Origin: Paraglaciecola sp. 20A4
GTDB taxonomy: Bacteria > Pseudomonadota > Gammaproteobacteria > Enterobacterales > Alteromonadaceae
DNA: 61,937 nt
Assembly: GCF_011378905.1 (NCBI RefSeq)
Contig: NZ_WTPY01000027.1
Span: forward strand, 1 to 61,937
Reading direction: 5' to 3'
Shown here in pieces: positions 53,596 through 61,937 of the stretch. Under the pieces are notes generated by a model, which worked only from the letters and a program-made list of their open reading frames with translations, did no database searches and had not been told where the DNA came from. How positions within the stretch are numbered: the stretch's first letter is position 1; every line of letters starts with the position of its first letter. A program made the position numbers and the translations under genes.

Positions 53596-56500
53596 TTGAC
53601 AAAAACCTTTACGTTTGGGCTACAAACTAAAACCACGCTGTTATTAGGTGGTTTGATAGCGATTGCGTTAATTTTTATCAGTTATACCAGTAGCTGGCAA
53701 TCAAGAAAACTCGCTGAGACCAACGTTCTTGAATTGGAACAAAGTAAATCTCGAGTACTTAAACGGTCTATTGAAGTTGCCTTAAAAAACCAAAGGCAAA
53801 ACCTACTATCGTTACGCGATGTGCCGGCTAATCAAGCAATAATAAGAGCGCTAGCCAACAATGGCGTTGATCCACTTAGTGGCGATAGCTTGGAAGAATG
53901 GCGTCAACGTCTAACTGTGATTTTATCGGCATTTGTGACCAATCATGCGGAATTCCAGCAATTACGTTTTATCAATTTCACCGGGGATGAATTGGTAAGA
54001 GTACAGCGGGCGGCTAATGGGAATATAAGTGTTGTCCCTGATAATGAGCTGCAGAATAAGTCTGACTCTGTTTATGTTACAGAAACAATCAAATTAAATG
54101 CCGGAGAAACTTACTTCTCAGATGTTAATTTAAACAGAGAACATGGCGCTATTCAGATCCCGCATCTTCCGGTCTTGAGGATTGCGACCCCTGTTTTTAA
54201 CGCTGACGGAATAGTCTCAGCAGTGATCGTATTGAATTTATCTACCGAGCAGTTGTTTCAAGAAATTTTCTCTCAAATCGATGGCGTAAAGCGAGAAATC
54301 ATAGATGATAAAGGTTTCTATATTAAAACCGCTGATAACGCTAAAGCTTTCGGATTCGACCTAGGTACTGACGACAAGTTAAGCACCGAAGAGCCGTTTA
54401 TGGCTGACACCATACTCAGTCAAGATTCATTTATACGCTATGACAAAAACGATAAAGAACTGGAAGGATTTGAAAAAATATTTTTTGCCCCTCAGGATCA
54501 CGAACGTTACTGGGTCTTGACCTTCCATATTCCGGAAAATCTGGTTTTTTCAGATATCAGCACCTCTTTACAACAAACATTAATCTTCAGTTTAGTGATG
54601 GGCGCTTTATCTATTTGCTTGATTATCTGGTTTGTATCACGAAGAATATTGACCCCTATCGTGACGATGGCGCAGGTGTGCGAACGTTTTAAGGCGGGTG
54701 ATTTGAGCGGGCGGTTGGACACTGATTCTGTTAGCGATGAAATGCTAACTTTGTATCAAGGCATTAATACATTTGTTGAAAATCAGCAACAGACGACCAC
54801 TCTACTAAATGACGAGGTTAATGCGCAAGCCAAACGACTTTCTGCCGTCATCGATAACATAGTAGATGGCATTATTACCATAAATGAACGAGGTAATATT
54901 GAATCATTTAACCCCGCAGCAAGTAAAATTTTTGGCTATAGCGAACAAGAAGTGATTGGTCATAATGTCAAAATCTTAATGCCTGAACCCTATCATACTG
55001 AGCATGACGGCTATCTCAATCACCATCTTAAAACCGGTGAAAAAAAGCTGATAGGACTCGAGCGCGTCGTTATTGGCCAACGCAAAGATGGGTCAACCTT
55101 TCCAATGGAATTAGGGGTCAGTGAACTTATTATCAATAATGCCAAGCACTTTGTTGGTATCACGCGAGACGTGACCGAGCGTCATCAAGCCAAAGAAGAG
55201 TTGAACAAAGCCAAACTTACCGCCGAACAAGCCAGTTTAGCCAAAAGTGAATTCTTGGCCAATATGAGTCATGAGATACGTACGCCTATGAACGGGGTGT
55301 TAGGCATGACTAATTTATTACTCGACACTCAACTAAATGCTGAGCAATATAATTTTGCTAAGATAGTCAAAAACAGTGCCCAATCGCTGATGACCATTAT
55401 TAATGACATACTTGATTTTTCCAAAGTAGAAGCGGGCATGTTGGAAATGGAAGCCATTCAATTTGACTTGGGTGCATTGATGAATGAGTTTGGTAGCAGT
55501 ATTGCGGTTCGTGCTCACGAAAAAGGGCTTGAATTAATTTGCCCGGCTAATCCGGTTCAGCATAAGTGGTATAACGCTGATCCCGGACGTATTCGCCAGA
55601 TTCTTAACAATTTGGTAGGCAACGCCATCAAGTTTACTGAAAAAGGCGAAGTTGCTGTTTATTACAGTCTGCAGCAGCGCACTGAATCGCGCAGCAAAGT
55701 GTTGATTGAAGTGACTGATACTGGAGTAGGGCTAAATGCAGAAGATCAAGCGAGACTTTTCGAGCGTTTCAGCCAAGCTGATGGCAGTACTACCCGTAAG
55801 CATGGAGGTACTGGCCTAGGGCTTGCTATAAGCAAACAATTAGTAGAACTGATGGGCGGAGAAATTGGTATTAGGAGTGTCGAAGGAGAGGGGTCGACAT
55901 TCTGGTTCACCCTTGATCTAGAAAATGCTGAACCTGTGGAAACCGAACGCGAGGAAGCGGATCTAAGCGGACAAAAAATATTAGTCGTTGATGACAACCT
56001 TACCAACCGCACATTGCTCGGACACTTGCTGACTAACTGGCAGGTCGAACACACGCTTGTTGGCCGTGCAAGAGACGCATTAGAAAGCCTATCGACTGCG
56101 GTAGCACAGAATCAACCATACAGCATTGCGATAATAGATATGCAAATGCCAGGTATGGACGGCGCTCATTTGGGAGCCATGATCAAAGCCACACCCGAAC
56201 TAGCCAGCACCCATCTGATGATGCTTACATCTCAAGGGCAACGGGGTGATGGTAAGAAATTCAAGGATGCCGGATTTAGCGCTTATCTCAACAAACCCAT
56301 CGATCAATCCATTCTGCAGAATTCACTTATGCAAGTAGCGGGGCTTACCTCTGATGACGGCCCATTGCTTACCGTCTACAGCACACGTAAAAAGCCCCAG
56401 TACAAGGTTCGAGTGTTGATTGTAGAAGATAATGTTATTAACCAGATCGTAGCGCAGTCTTTGCTTGAACAGTTTGGTATACGCGCTGATGTGGCTGCCA

Positions 56501-56793
56501 ACGGCGAAGAGGCATTAGTCGCTCTTAAAAGTTTGCCTTACGACCTCGTATTTATGGATTGCCAGATGCCGGTGATGGATGGTTTTGAAGCGAGTCGCTG
56601 TATTCGAGACCCGCAATCTAAAGTGTTAAATAAAGATATCCCTATCGTTGCCATGACGGCAAACACCATGCAGGGTGATCGTGCCAAATGCCTTGCTGCA
56701 GGTATGAACGACTTTATCTCGAAGCCGGTGGAAACAGTTAAACTTCAACAGACGCTAGAGCTATGGTTAGCTAAATCGAGAATAGACGGTTAA
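53596..56793 (+). CDS. Hybrid sensor histidine kinase with two receiver domains
   Basis: This 1065-residue inner-membrane protein uses a TTG start 8 bases after AAGGA. The order is: membrane helix about 14-30, periplasmic dCache-like sensor about 35-320, helix about 326-347, HAMP 348-400, PAS 413-530, HisKA with His559 (SHEIRTPMNG), HATPase (GNAIKF, GGTGLGLAI), receiver 1 with Asp848 and receiver 2 with Asp988. An acidic pair and a Lys also complete each receiver (LVVDDN, LNKP; LIVEDN, ISKP). No Hpt domain, partner regulator or output domain is encoded nearby, so the phosphorelay partner is elsewhere. The signal is unknown. Confidence 0.9.
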   Translation: MTKTFTFGLQTKTTLLLGGLIAIALIFISYTSSWQSRKLAETNVLELEQSKSRVLKRSIEVALKNQRQNLLSLRDVPANQAIIRALANNGVDPLSGDSLEEWRQRLTVILSAFVTNHAEFQQLRFINFTGDELVRVQRAANGNISVVPDNELQNKSDSVYVTETIKLNAGETYFSDVNLNREHGAIQIPHLPVLRIATPVFNADGIVSAVIVLNLSTEQLFQEIFSQIDGVKREIIDDKGFYIKTADNAKAFGFDLGTDDKLSTEEPFMADTILSQDSFIRYDKNDKELEGFEKIFFAPQDHERYWVLTFHIPENLVFSDISTSLQQTLIFSLVMGALSICLIIWFVSRRILTPIVTMAQVCERFKAGDLSGRLDTDSVSDEMLTLYQGINTFVENQQQTTTLLNDEVNAQAKRLSAVIDNIVDGIITINERGNIESFNPAASKIFGYSEQEVIGHNVKILMPEPYHTEHDGYLNHHLKTGEKKLIGLERVVIGQRKDGSTFPMELGVSELIINNAKHFVGITRDVTERHQAKEELNKAKLTAEQASLAKSEFLANMSHEIRTPMNGVLGMTNLLLDTQLNAEQYNFAKIVKNSAQSLMTIINDILDFSKVEAGMLEMEAIQFDLGALMNEFGSSIAVRAHEKGLELICPANPVQHKWYNADPGRIRQILNNLVGNAIKFTEKGEVAVYYSLQQRTESRSKVLIEVTDTGVGLNAEDQARLFERFSQADGSTTRKHGGTGLGLAISKQLVELMGGEIGIRSVEGEGSTFWFTLDLENAEPVETEREEADLSGQKILVVDDNLTNRTLLGHLLTNWQVEHTLVGRARDALESLSTAVAQNQPYSIAIIDMQMPGMDGAHLGAMIKATPELASTHLMMLTSQGQRGDGKKFKDAGFSAYLNKPIDQSILQNSLMQVAGLTSDDGPLLTVYSTRKKPQYKVRVLIVEDNVINQIVAQSLLEQFGIRADVAANGEEALVALKSLPYDLVFMDCQMPVMDGFEASRCIRDPQSKVLNKDIPIVAMTANTMQGDRAKCLAAGMNDFISKPVETVKLQQTLELWLAKSRIDG

Positions 56794-56852
56794 ATTAACA
56801 ATACCCAACTTCTATTAATTTGACTCTTGTAAGCCCAGAGAAGTAGTTTTTT

Positions 56853-57209
56853 CTATATCTTTGCCTTTAAAAACTTATCCAAGTAAGGCTTGATGGCATT
56901 ATCCACGTCGGTTGATTGCCCGCTGTTAGGCTCATCGGAGTATGCAGCAATTGAGGCTAATTCAATTAATACTTGTCGAGCAATATCTTCTCGCACTAAT
57001 CCTCTTGAATAAATAGATAGCTGTTTGCTCGTCGCTACATATTCAATGGGGTTAAGCAGTTTAGTTTTTTTAAATATCTTCGAGCTGAGCACGACACTGG
57101 ATACACGTTTTGTCCATTCACTTGGCATAAGTTTAAATAGCAAACTAATATCTTTTTTTGATAATGCATGAAAAGGTGCATTGCTGAATTTTCCAATCAC
57201 AATCTTCAT
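56853..57209 (-). CDS. Hypothetical protein, 118 residues
   Basis: I do not recognise this protein. It is soluble and basic in its N-terminal half (KRVSSVVLSSKIFKKTKLLN), helical later (EDIARQVLIELASIA), with no signal peptide or membrane helix. It is probably real: GGAG lies 6 bases before the ATG. It ends 59 bp beyond the kinase stop, on the opposite strand. A MITE-like element starts 28 bp upstream of its ATG, possibly in its promoter. Confidence 0.55.
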   Translation of the reverse strand: MKIVIGKFSNAPFHALSKKDISLLFKLMPSEWTKRVSSVVLSSKIFKKTKLLNPIEYVATSKQLSIYSRGLVREDIARQVLIELASIAAYSDEPNSGQSTDVDNAIKPYLDKFLKAKI

Positions 57210-57236
57210 TATTACTCCATTTATCCAACCCTACCT

Positions 57237-57516
57237 GATTATACCAATTCCAGTGAATAATTAACCACTTAGAGAAAATTTAAAAGGGCTTAATCAAGGT
57301 GCTTGAATGATTGCCCTTTATTAAAAATCACATGGTGCCCTTTCAAGTTTGAGCAACGCAGAGTAAGTCCTTTTAAAATTCGCCCGAAGGGAGTTCCACA
57401 ACGAGTTTTGTTCTGCGTTCTTGGTATTTGAAAGGGATGAACCATTACTGTACACCGACGCCTTGTTCAAAACCCGCTGGATGAATTCACAGAGGGCAAT
57501 TATTGATTGGTATTAC
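57237..57516 (-). mobile_element. MITE-like element, copy 2
   Basis: This ~280-bp element is the reverse complement of copy 1 at 22690-22972, with scattered substitutions along the whole length and roughly equal length. Its ends (ATTATACCAATTCCAGTGAA and, complemented, GTAATACCAATCAATAATTG) are imperfect terminal inverted repeats. It holds no open frame of note. It lies directly upstream of the hypothetical gene ending at 57209. Confidence 0.8.
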
Positions 57517-57807
57517 ACGAGAGAGTTAATCGTCGAATCGTTCAAAGAATAAACCGTGTGTATTTTTGAGCTTTTGCTACCGAGGCCCATTAAGCATTAA
57601 GGATGCGGAAGAGAAGCCATGGCAGTCAAAGAAAGTCGGCGGTTACCATTATTGTTGTTAATAAATATCACACTAAAAATTTATTAAGATTGTTAAAAAT
57701 CATGTAATGAATTAAAAAAAATATTGTCGAATAATATATATTACTTAAATCAAAGTGAGCTTAAGTCCGATTTGGCTGTCATTTGCTTTGTGCCAATAAG
57801 GATTGCT

Positions 57808-58047
57808 ATGCGTTGTACGAAATTGTTAGTGAGTTTTTTAGTGTTAGGTTTGAGTGCTTGTGCGCAACAAAATGTGGATCCAATAGCGAGTACTGAATTG
57901 GAAAAAAGCGTCGCCAATCAACCCTTTGCTGAGAAATGTGAAGATGCTAAATATCAACTAGACAAATCCGTAGAAGAAGGTCAGTTGTCCGGTCTAAGAG
58001 AGCTTAAACGCAACATTGAGCTTTACTGTGTGTGGCGTAGAAATTAA
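57808..58047 (+). CDS. Small lipoprotein, 79 residues
   Basis: Start at ATG 57808 behind AAGGA; the frame from 57724 adds an unlikely leader. The product has a signal sequence and lipobox (LSAC, Cys about 18) with Ala at +2, then a charged helical mature part of about 60 residues with two cysteines (KCEDAKYQLD and IELYCVWRRN). These could form a disulfide. I do not recognise a family. It probably sits in the outer-membrane inner leaflet. Monocistronic. Confidence 0.7.
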   Translation: MRCTKLLVSFLVLGLSACAQQNVDPIASTELEKSVANQPFAEKCEDAKYQLDKSVEEGQLSGLRELKRNIELYCVWRRN

Positions 58048-58216
58048 CACTGCGGGCGAAGTTATAAATGAATCTAGTGCTAAAGAGAATAAGTATTTAT
58101 AGAAATAATGTCGGTGGATTGAGTGTCATGACCAGAAATGCTCGGGGACGTCACACGTTCGATACTTGCTCCCGTTAATTCCTCGTTTCAGTTTGATGAG
58201 CCATGAACCGGAGCAA

Positions 58217-60919
58217 TTAACTGTGGTCTTTCAACATTTTTGTTATGTTTGCGAGCAGATTACCTTTATCAAAGGGCTTAGCAACTGTTGCATTAAAACC
58301 AGCGTCCTTATAAAGCGCTAAATCCTCTGCGTAAATATTAGCTGTTATGGCAATTATTGGTAAATTAGGCTTACATAATTTTATAAGCTTGCAAGCTTCT
58401 ACACCGTCCATCACGGGCATTTGTATGTCCATAAGTACTAAATCGACATGATTTTTTATTGCAAAGTCTGCCGCTAATTGGCCATTTTCTACTATGTGTA
58501 TATCTGTATAGCTTTTTTCTAACATTGAATTGATGATGATCTGATTAATATCATTATCTTCTGCAATCAATATCGTTTTTACGTTAAGAGATTCTTCGGG
58601 AGTAACTTTAATTTCTTTAACTGAGTCATTCGAATCAATTGCCATTAATGGTAAGGATATTTTAACAATCGTACCTACGTTCTCCTTGCTGGAAACGTTT
58701 ATTTTACCTTTCATTAGCGTTACCAGCGAAAGCACAATAGACATGCCTAATCCGGTGCCACCATATTGGCGCGTGATCGATTGGTCGGCCTGTTCAAATC
58801 GTTGAAATAACCTTTCTTGTGCCTCTTTGTTCATTCCTATACCGGAGTCTTTAACAACGATAAAAACGCCTCCATCTCTATGGTTACTAATCGATAAATG
58901 GATTTCGCCTGAATGGGTGAATTTTATCGCGTTGGTCAATATATTTAGCAGTATTTGTTTTAGTCTCAGTTCGTCAGCCATCCATATGCTCTGGGTTAAA
59001 TCAGTATGAATGGTAAATTTCAACGACTTTTTCTGGATGCTGGCGGTTAATTCTGATTCGATTACGGTTAGTAGTGCAGTCAAGTCAACAGGCGTATTGT
59101 GCAAATCTAGCTTGCCTACTTCTAATTTAGAAACGTCTAAAATGTCATTAACCAACTCGTTGAGTGTTGCAGTTGATTGAGTGGCTAGGTTTATATATTG
59201 CGCGACTTTTTCTTGAGCAGTTTCGTCGCGTAATAACTGAAGAGTGCCAAATATGCCATTTAGCGGGGTGCGTATTTCATGGCTCATGTTTGCCAGAAAT
59301 TCAGACTTTGCCACGTTCGCTTTTTCAGCAGATTCTTTTGCTCTCGCTAAAGCGTTTTCTTTTTCGATTTGTTCGCTTAAGTCATAGGCAATTCCAAGAT
59401 AACCGATTATTTCATTCAGCTCATTTCGAAGGGCGGTTAAATTTAATCTGACGGGAATCTTTTCGCCACTTTTACTCACATATGTCCAGTCCGAATTGTC
59501 GGTAATACCTCGATTCGATTTAGCAAAAAACACATCAACACTTTGCGTAAACTCGCAGTTTAACTCCTTAGTAAGGGATAACGATCGTTCAAGTACTTCA
59601 GATTCAAGATGAAATAACGCTGGTGTCTCTTTTTGAATTAAATCTTCGGACTTGTAGCCAAGCAAAAGCTCAGCAGCCGGATTGAACAGGGTAATTAGCC
59701 CTTTAGTATCGGTTGCTATTACTGAATAATTAGCATTTTCCAGAATCGCATTTTGCAATGCATTTGCATTACTGATTTCTTTGGTTCGCCTTTTAACCAA
59801 TTCTTCGAGTTGATCATTGGTATCAATGAGCGTTTTCTCTTTCGCTAACTGAAGCTCTTGTTGATGGCGCTGCAACTCTTGCTTACGAACAATGATGAGC
59901 AGAACACTAAAGCTCAAAAGCGCGACTACGATTGTGAATATTAGGTATTGAAAGAATGTTGCATAGTCTTGGGATTTTTTGACTCGTTGAATGTACGCCG
60001 GTTGTGCCGAGATACTGAAAGACCAATGCCTTCCGAATATCGGCACTTTTTCGCTATAAGTTAACGTACTATCAATCGAGTTTTGTGATTGATGTTGATA
60101 AAATATATTTTCTGAGTGTGGTTCAGTAACATCCATAATTGAGAGGTTCACATCACGTGGAAATTCACTATTTGAGTTTATGACTTCATCTATAAGTACC
60201 GGCGCGTATGTCCAACCAAGTAGATGCCGTAATCTGCTAGCAGGGTCGTCAGGGATTAACGCTACGTCATATACTGGCATGAGTATCAAAAATCCCTGTT
60301 TGGCTTTCTCATTTGCCTGCACTAAGGTTATAGGTGCAGTTATTTGCAATTCATTATTCCTTGCTGAATTTATGGCGGCATTTCGCCTCATTTTTTCTGA
60401 GCCTACATCGAGTCCGATGGCACTTTTATTGTTTAGTTCTGGTTCGATATAACGAATAATAAATAGACTGTCGTTATGGGGGGATAACTGGCGTAAATTA
60501 AACAATTTGTCAGGTCGCATTTGTCTTTGAGTATTTAAAAACTTAGCTAAATCGTCTTGTTCAACCTTTTGAATAAAGCCTAAACCGCGAAGGCCTGGAA
60601 ACTCTTCTTGAAAATTGCGATTCTGTGCATAGCGAGTCATTGTTTGAAAATCGAAGTTGTCTAAACCTATTGTTGTGATAAGCCCATGAAGACCTGTTAA
60701 ACCATAGCTATAGAATTTAATACGTTCATTAAAGTCAGATTTAATCTTTAGTAAGTCACGTTGCAGGGTTTGTTTGATTAAATTAGCTTGTTTTTGTTGT
60801 GCACTATACTCAGCGCTAACAGAGAGCAAAATGCCAATTAGCATGATGATGATTGGAAGAAGTAACCATTTCAGAATGGATTGCTTTAAGCGTCTATTGG
60901 GGAGCCATGAGGGCTTCAT
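58217..60919 (-). CDS. CHASE-domain hybrid sensor histidine kinase
   Basis: This 900-residue inner-membrane protein has a helix at about 18-35, a periplasmic CHASE domain about 70-300 (QRQMRPDKLFNLRQLSP, LILMPVYD), a helix at about 325-345 and a short coiled coil 348-385. A PAS domain (about 390-515), HisKA with His547 (SHEIRTPLNG), HATPase (ILTNAIKF, GGTGLGMSI) and one receiver with Asp831 (VLMDIQMPVMDG) follow. CHASE domains sense small extracellular ligands, unknown here. No Hpt domain or output regulator is adjacent. It differs from the other hybrid kinase in sensor and receiver number, so they are not recent duplicates. Confidence 0.9.
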   Translation of the reverse strand: MKPSWLPNRRLKQSILKWLLLPIIIMLIGILLSVSAEYSAQQKQANLIKQTLQRDLLKIKSDFNERIKFYSYGLTGLHGLITTIGLDNFDFQTMTRYAQNRNFQEEFPGLRGLGFIQKVEQDDLAKFLNTQRQMRPDKLFNLRQLSPHNDSLFIIRYIEPELNNKSAIGLDVGSEKMRRNAAINSARNNELQITAPITLVQANEKAKQGFLILMPVYDVALIPDDPASRLRHLLGWTYAPVLIDEVINSNSEFPRDVNLSIMDVTEPHSENIFYQHQSQNSIDSTLTYSEKVPIFGRHWSFSISAQPAYIQRVKKSQDYATFFQYLIFTIVVALLSFSVLLIIVRKQELQRHQQELQLAKEKTLIDTNDQLEELVKRRTKEISNANALQNAILENANYSVIATDTKGLITLFNPAAELLLGYKSEDLIQKETPALFHLESEVLERSLSLTKELNCEFTQSVDVFFAKSNRGITDNSDWTYVSKSGEKIPVRLNLTALRNELNEIIGYLGIAYDLSEQIEKENALARAKESAEKANVAKSEFLANMSHEIRTPLNGIFGTLQLLRDETAQEKVAQYINLATQSTATLNELVNDILDVSKLEVGKLDLHNTPVDLTALLTVIESELTASIQKKSLKFTIHTDLTQSIWMADELRLKQILLNILTNAIKFTHSGEIHLSISNHRDGGVFIVVKDSGIGMNKEAQERLFQRFEQADQSITRQYGGTGLGMSIVLSLVTLMKGKINVSSKENVGTIVKISLPLMAIDSNDSVKEIKVTPEESLNVKTILIAEDNDINQIIINSMLEKSYTDIHIVENGQLAADFAIKNHVDLVLMDIQMPVMDGVEACKLIKLCKPNLPIIAITANIYAEDLALYKDAGFNATVAKPFDKGNLLANITKMLKDHS

Positions 60920-61322
60920 TGATTGCCTTATTATTTTTAAAACTAATTAACAAATACAAATGGCATTATATCCACCGGTTTGCCCAGACCAGCAAATGAA
61001 TGGGTAAAAATTAGGCGCAAAAAAACTATACATCATTTAGTTGCCTCTACAAAAAACAGAATAGTTGTCCTTTACGAATTTGTCCTAAGCTTATTGCTAA
61101 TTTGAGGATTAATTACAGTGCTGACGATATATTTTCTAGCAGTAAAATACGAGAAGATAATTAAACATGCAGAACGAACTAACCAAAAACACTTTATATA
61201 CTAACGCATTATGGGTTATAAAAGATTTTTTTAAATGGTGATAAACGATTTGAATATGATTAGTTAAAGTATTTTGATGTTCATTCCAAAAGCAGCTGTT
61301 AAGTGCCTTGTGGCCCTTCATT
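60920..61322. other. Intergenic region, no gene seen
   Basis: About 400 AT-rich bases between the divergent CHASE kinase and the methyltransferase-like gene. It must hold both promoters, but no -35/-10 pair is convincing, and open frames are short and of chance character. Confidence 0.4.
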
Positions 61323-61350
61323 TAGGAGTTATATGCTAGGAGTTATATGC
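61323..61350 (+). repeat. 14-bp tandem duplication of ribosome site plus start codon
   Basis: TAGGAGTTATATGC occurs twice back to back (61323-61336, 61337-61350). Each copy contains AGGAG and an ATG. The second ATG (61347) starts the methyltransferase-like gene. The first ATG (61333) opens an 8-codon frame (MLGVICSN) that stops at 61359, overlapping the true start. Confidence 0.85.
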
Positions 61351-61793
61351 TCAAACTAACGTTACCGCCGCCAGTCGTTTTTTGTATTGCTGGCTTAAGC
61401 ATGTTTGCACTTGTTGGGTATGATATTAACGCAGATGAATTTCAGTTTTGGTTTGCTGGAAGTTGCTGGTTTGTCGCCATTGTAAATGCAATTTTCGCAT
61501 TAAGAGCATTTAAGAAAAACCGCACGACAGCGAATCCCCATCATCTTGAGAGAGTGACGACATTAGTGACCACCGGCGTTTTTGCTTATTCTAGAAATCC
61601 CATGTATTTATCACTGGTAATCATGCTAATTGGTTGGGCGGTATTATTAGGATCTATTTGGGCAACAGGAATAATTTTTTTGTTTTTACTGTATATGACA
61701 CAGTTTCAAATTAAGCCAGAAGAAAGAATGCTCATTCAGAAATTCGACAGTGAGTATCAATTATACTGCAGTAACGTTAGGCGCTGGCTGTAA
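61347..61793 (+). CDS. Isoprenylcysteine carboxyl methyltransferase-like membrane protein
   Basis: This 148-residue membrane protein has four to five helices. It has the ICMT/PEMT-family signature: VTTGVFAYSRNPMYLSLVIM (the RNPMY motif binds AdoMet) and, at the end, PEERMLIQKFDSEYQLYCSNVRRWL. Bacterial members are small inner-membrane methyltransferases of unknown substrate; they do not act on CaaX proteins. Normal length. Its start follows a duplicated ribosome site. Confidence 0.85.
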   Translation: MLKLTLPPPVVFCIAGLSMFALVGYDINADEFQFWFAGSCWFVAIVNAIFALRAFKKNRTTANPHHLERVTTLVTTGVFAYSRNPMYLSLVIMLIGWAVLLGSIWATGIIFLFLLYMTQFQIKPEERMLIQKFDSEYQLYCSNVRRWL

Positions 61794-61842
61794 TTTAAAC
61801 CACTCTCGTGCTTTATCACTGCATTCGCAACATCAAGGTCAC

Positions 61843-61937
61843 ATGGGTATAACGAATTATCCAGTAGATATTTCTATTATCAACGAAGACGGCGAATTGG
61901 TTCAAATTTTTGGCTATGATGAAGACCTCGACAACCA
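61843..61937 (+). CDS. Start of an unidentified gene (partial)
   Basis: An ATG at 61843 with AAGG 5 bases upstream opens a frame that runs off the window (31 complete codons: MGITNYPVDISIINEDGELV...). The sequence is soluble and acidic and I do not recognise it. The start is plausible but cannot be verified from this window. Confidence 0.4.
   Translation, partial: MGITNYPVDISIINEDGELVQIFGYDEDLDN

Overview
The window looks like a chromosomal stretch of a marine gammaproteobacterium of the Alteromonadaceae, most like Paraglaciecola/Glaciecola ('Pseudoalteromonas atlantica' type). That is inferred from the gene families: large TonB-dependent receptors without SusD partners, a red-algal GH16 enzyme with formylglycine sulfatases, DUF3466, DUF4397 and DUF3360 proteins, PEP-CTERM-like and GlyGly-CTERM-like tails, and AT-rich dispersed elements. 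I see no rRNA, tRNA, CRISPR array, integrase, phage or intact insertion sequence. Most genes are ordinary accessory-chromosome genes. The interest lies in the regulatory DNA, the decayed genes and one coherent polysaccharide locus.

Layout: 1-1.3 kb holds the tail of a gene and a decayed Lrp/AsnC-type regulator. 1.3-7.5 kb (minus strand) holds four exported proteins: DUF3466, a DUF4397 lipoprotein, a PEP-CTERM-like protein, and a cytochrome c fused to a Vgb-type propeller. 7.7-8.0 kb is a striking heptanucleotide tandem array. 8.0-20.2 kb is mixed metabolism: SDR, ThrE-type exporter, glutamate-synthase-like FMN enzyme, glutathione-dependent formaldehyde detoxification (adhC-fghA) flanked by two LysR remnants, AtoE-type transporter, bestrophin, DUF1624 protein and a GhrA-like dehydrogenase. 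20.3-22.4 kb is a siderophore-type TonB receptor.

23.1-36.6 kb is a divergent polysaccharide utilisation locus (PUL), probably for a sulfated red-algal galactan. The leftward arm is a 1.2-kaa TonB receptor plus an Ig-like/carbohydrate-binding lipoprotein. The rightward arm is a GH16 lipoprotein, two Cys-type sulfatases and a CRTAC1-like FG-GAP/ASPIC lipoprotein. Each arm has a terminator. The ~1.1-kb divergent intergene carries two copies of a 17-bp dyad (TAAACAT-N3-ATGTTTA). A third copy lies 10 bp in front of a DgoR-like GntR/FadR regulator about 14 kb away, next to a sugar-porter remnant. I predict this regulator controls the PUL and itself; this is the main candidate for a new regulatory circuit here.

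36.6-40.7 kb is the homogentisate pathway (hmgA-fahA-maiA) with a divergent MarR regulator. 41.3-45.5 kb has a DUF3360 membrane protein, the sugar-porter remnant, the GntR regulator, a VOC protein and a LysE-type exporter. 45.8-52.6 kb is a complete cydA-cydB-cydX-cydD-cydC cytochrome bd operon behind a perfect 24-bp palindrome. 52.7-61.9 kb holds a VOC protein, two hybrid sensor kinases, a few small proteins, an isoprenylcysteine methyltransferase-like protein with a duplicated start region, and the start of an unidentified gene. Two copies of one ~280-bp MITE-like element lie at 22.7 and 57.2 kb in opposite orientation.
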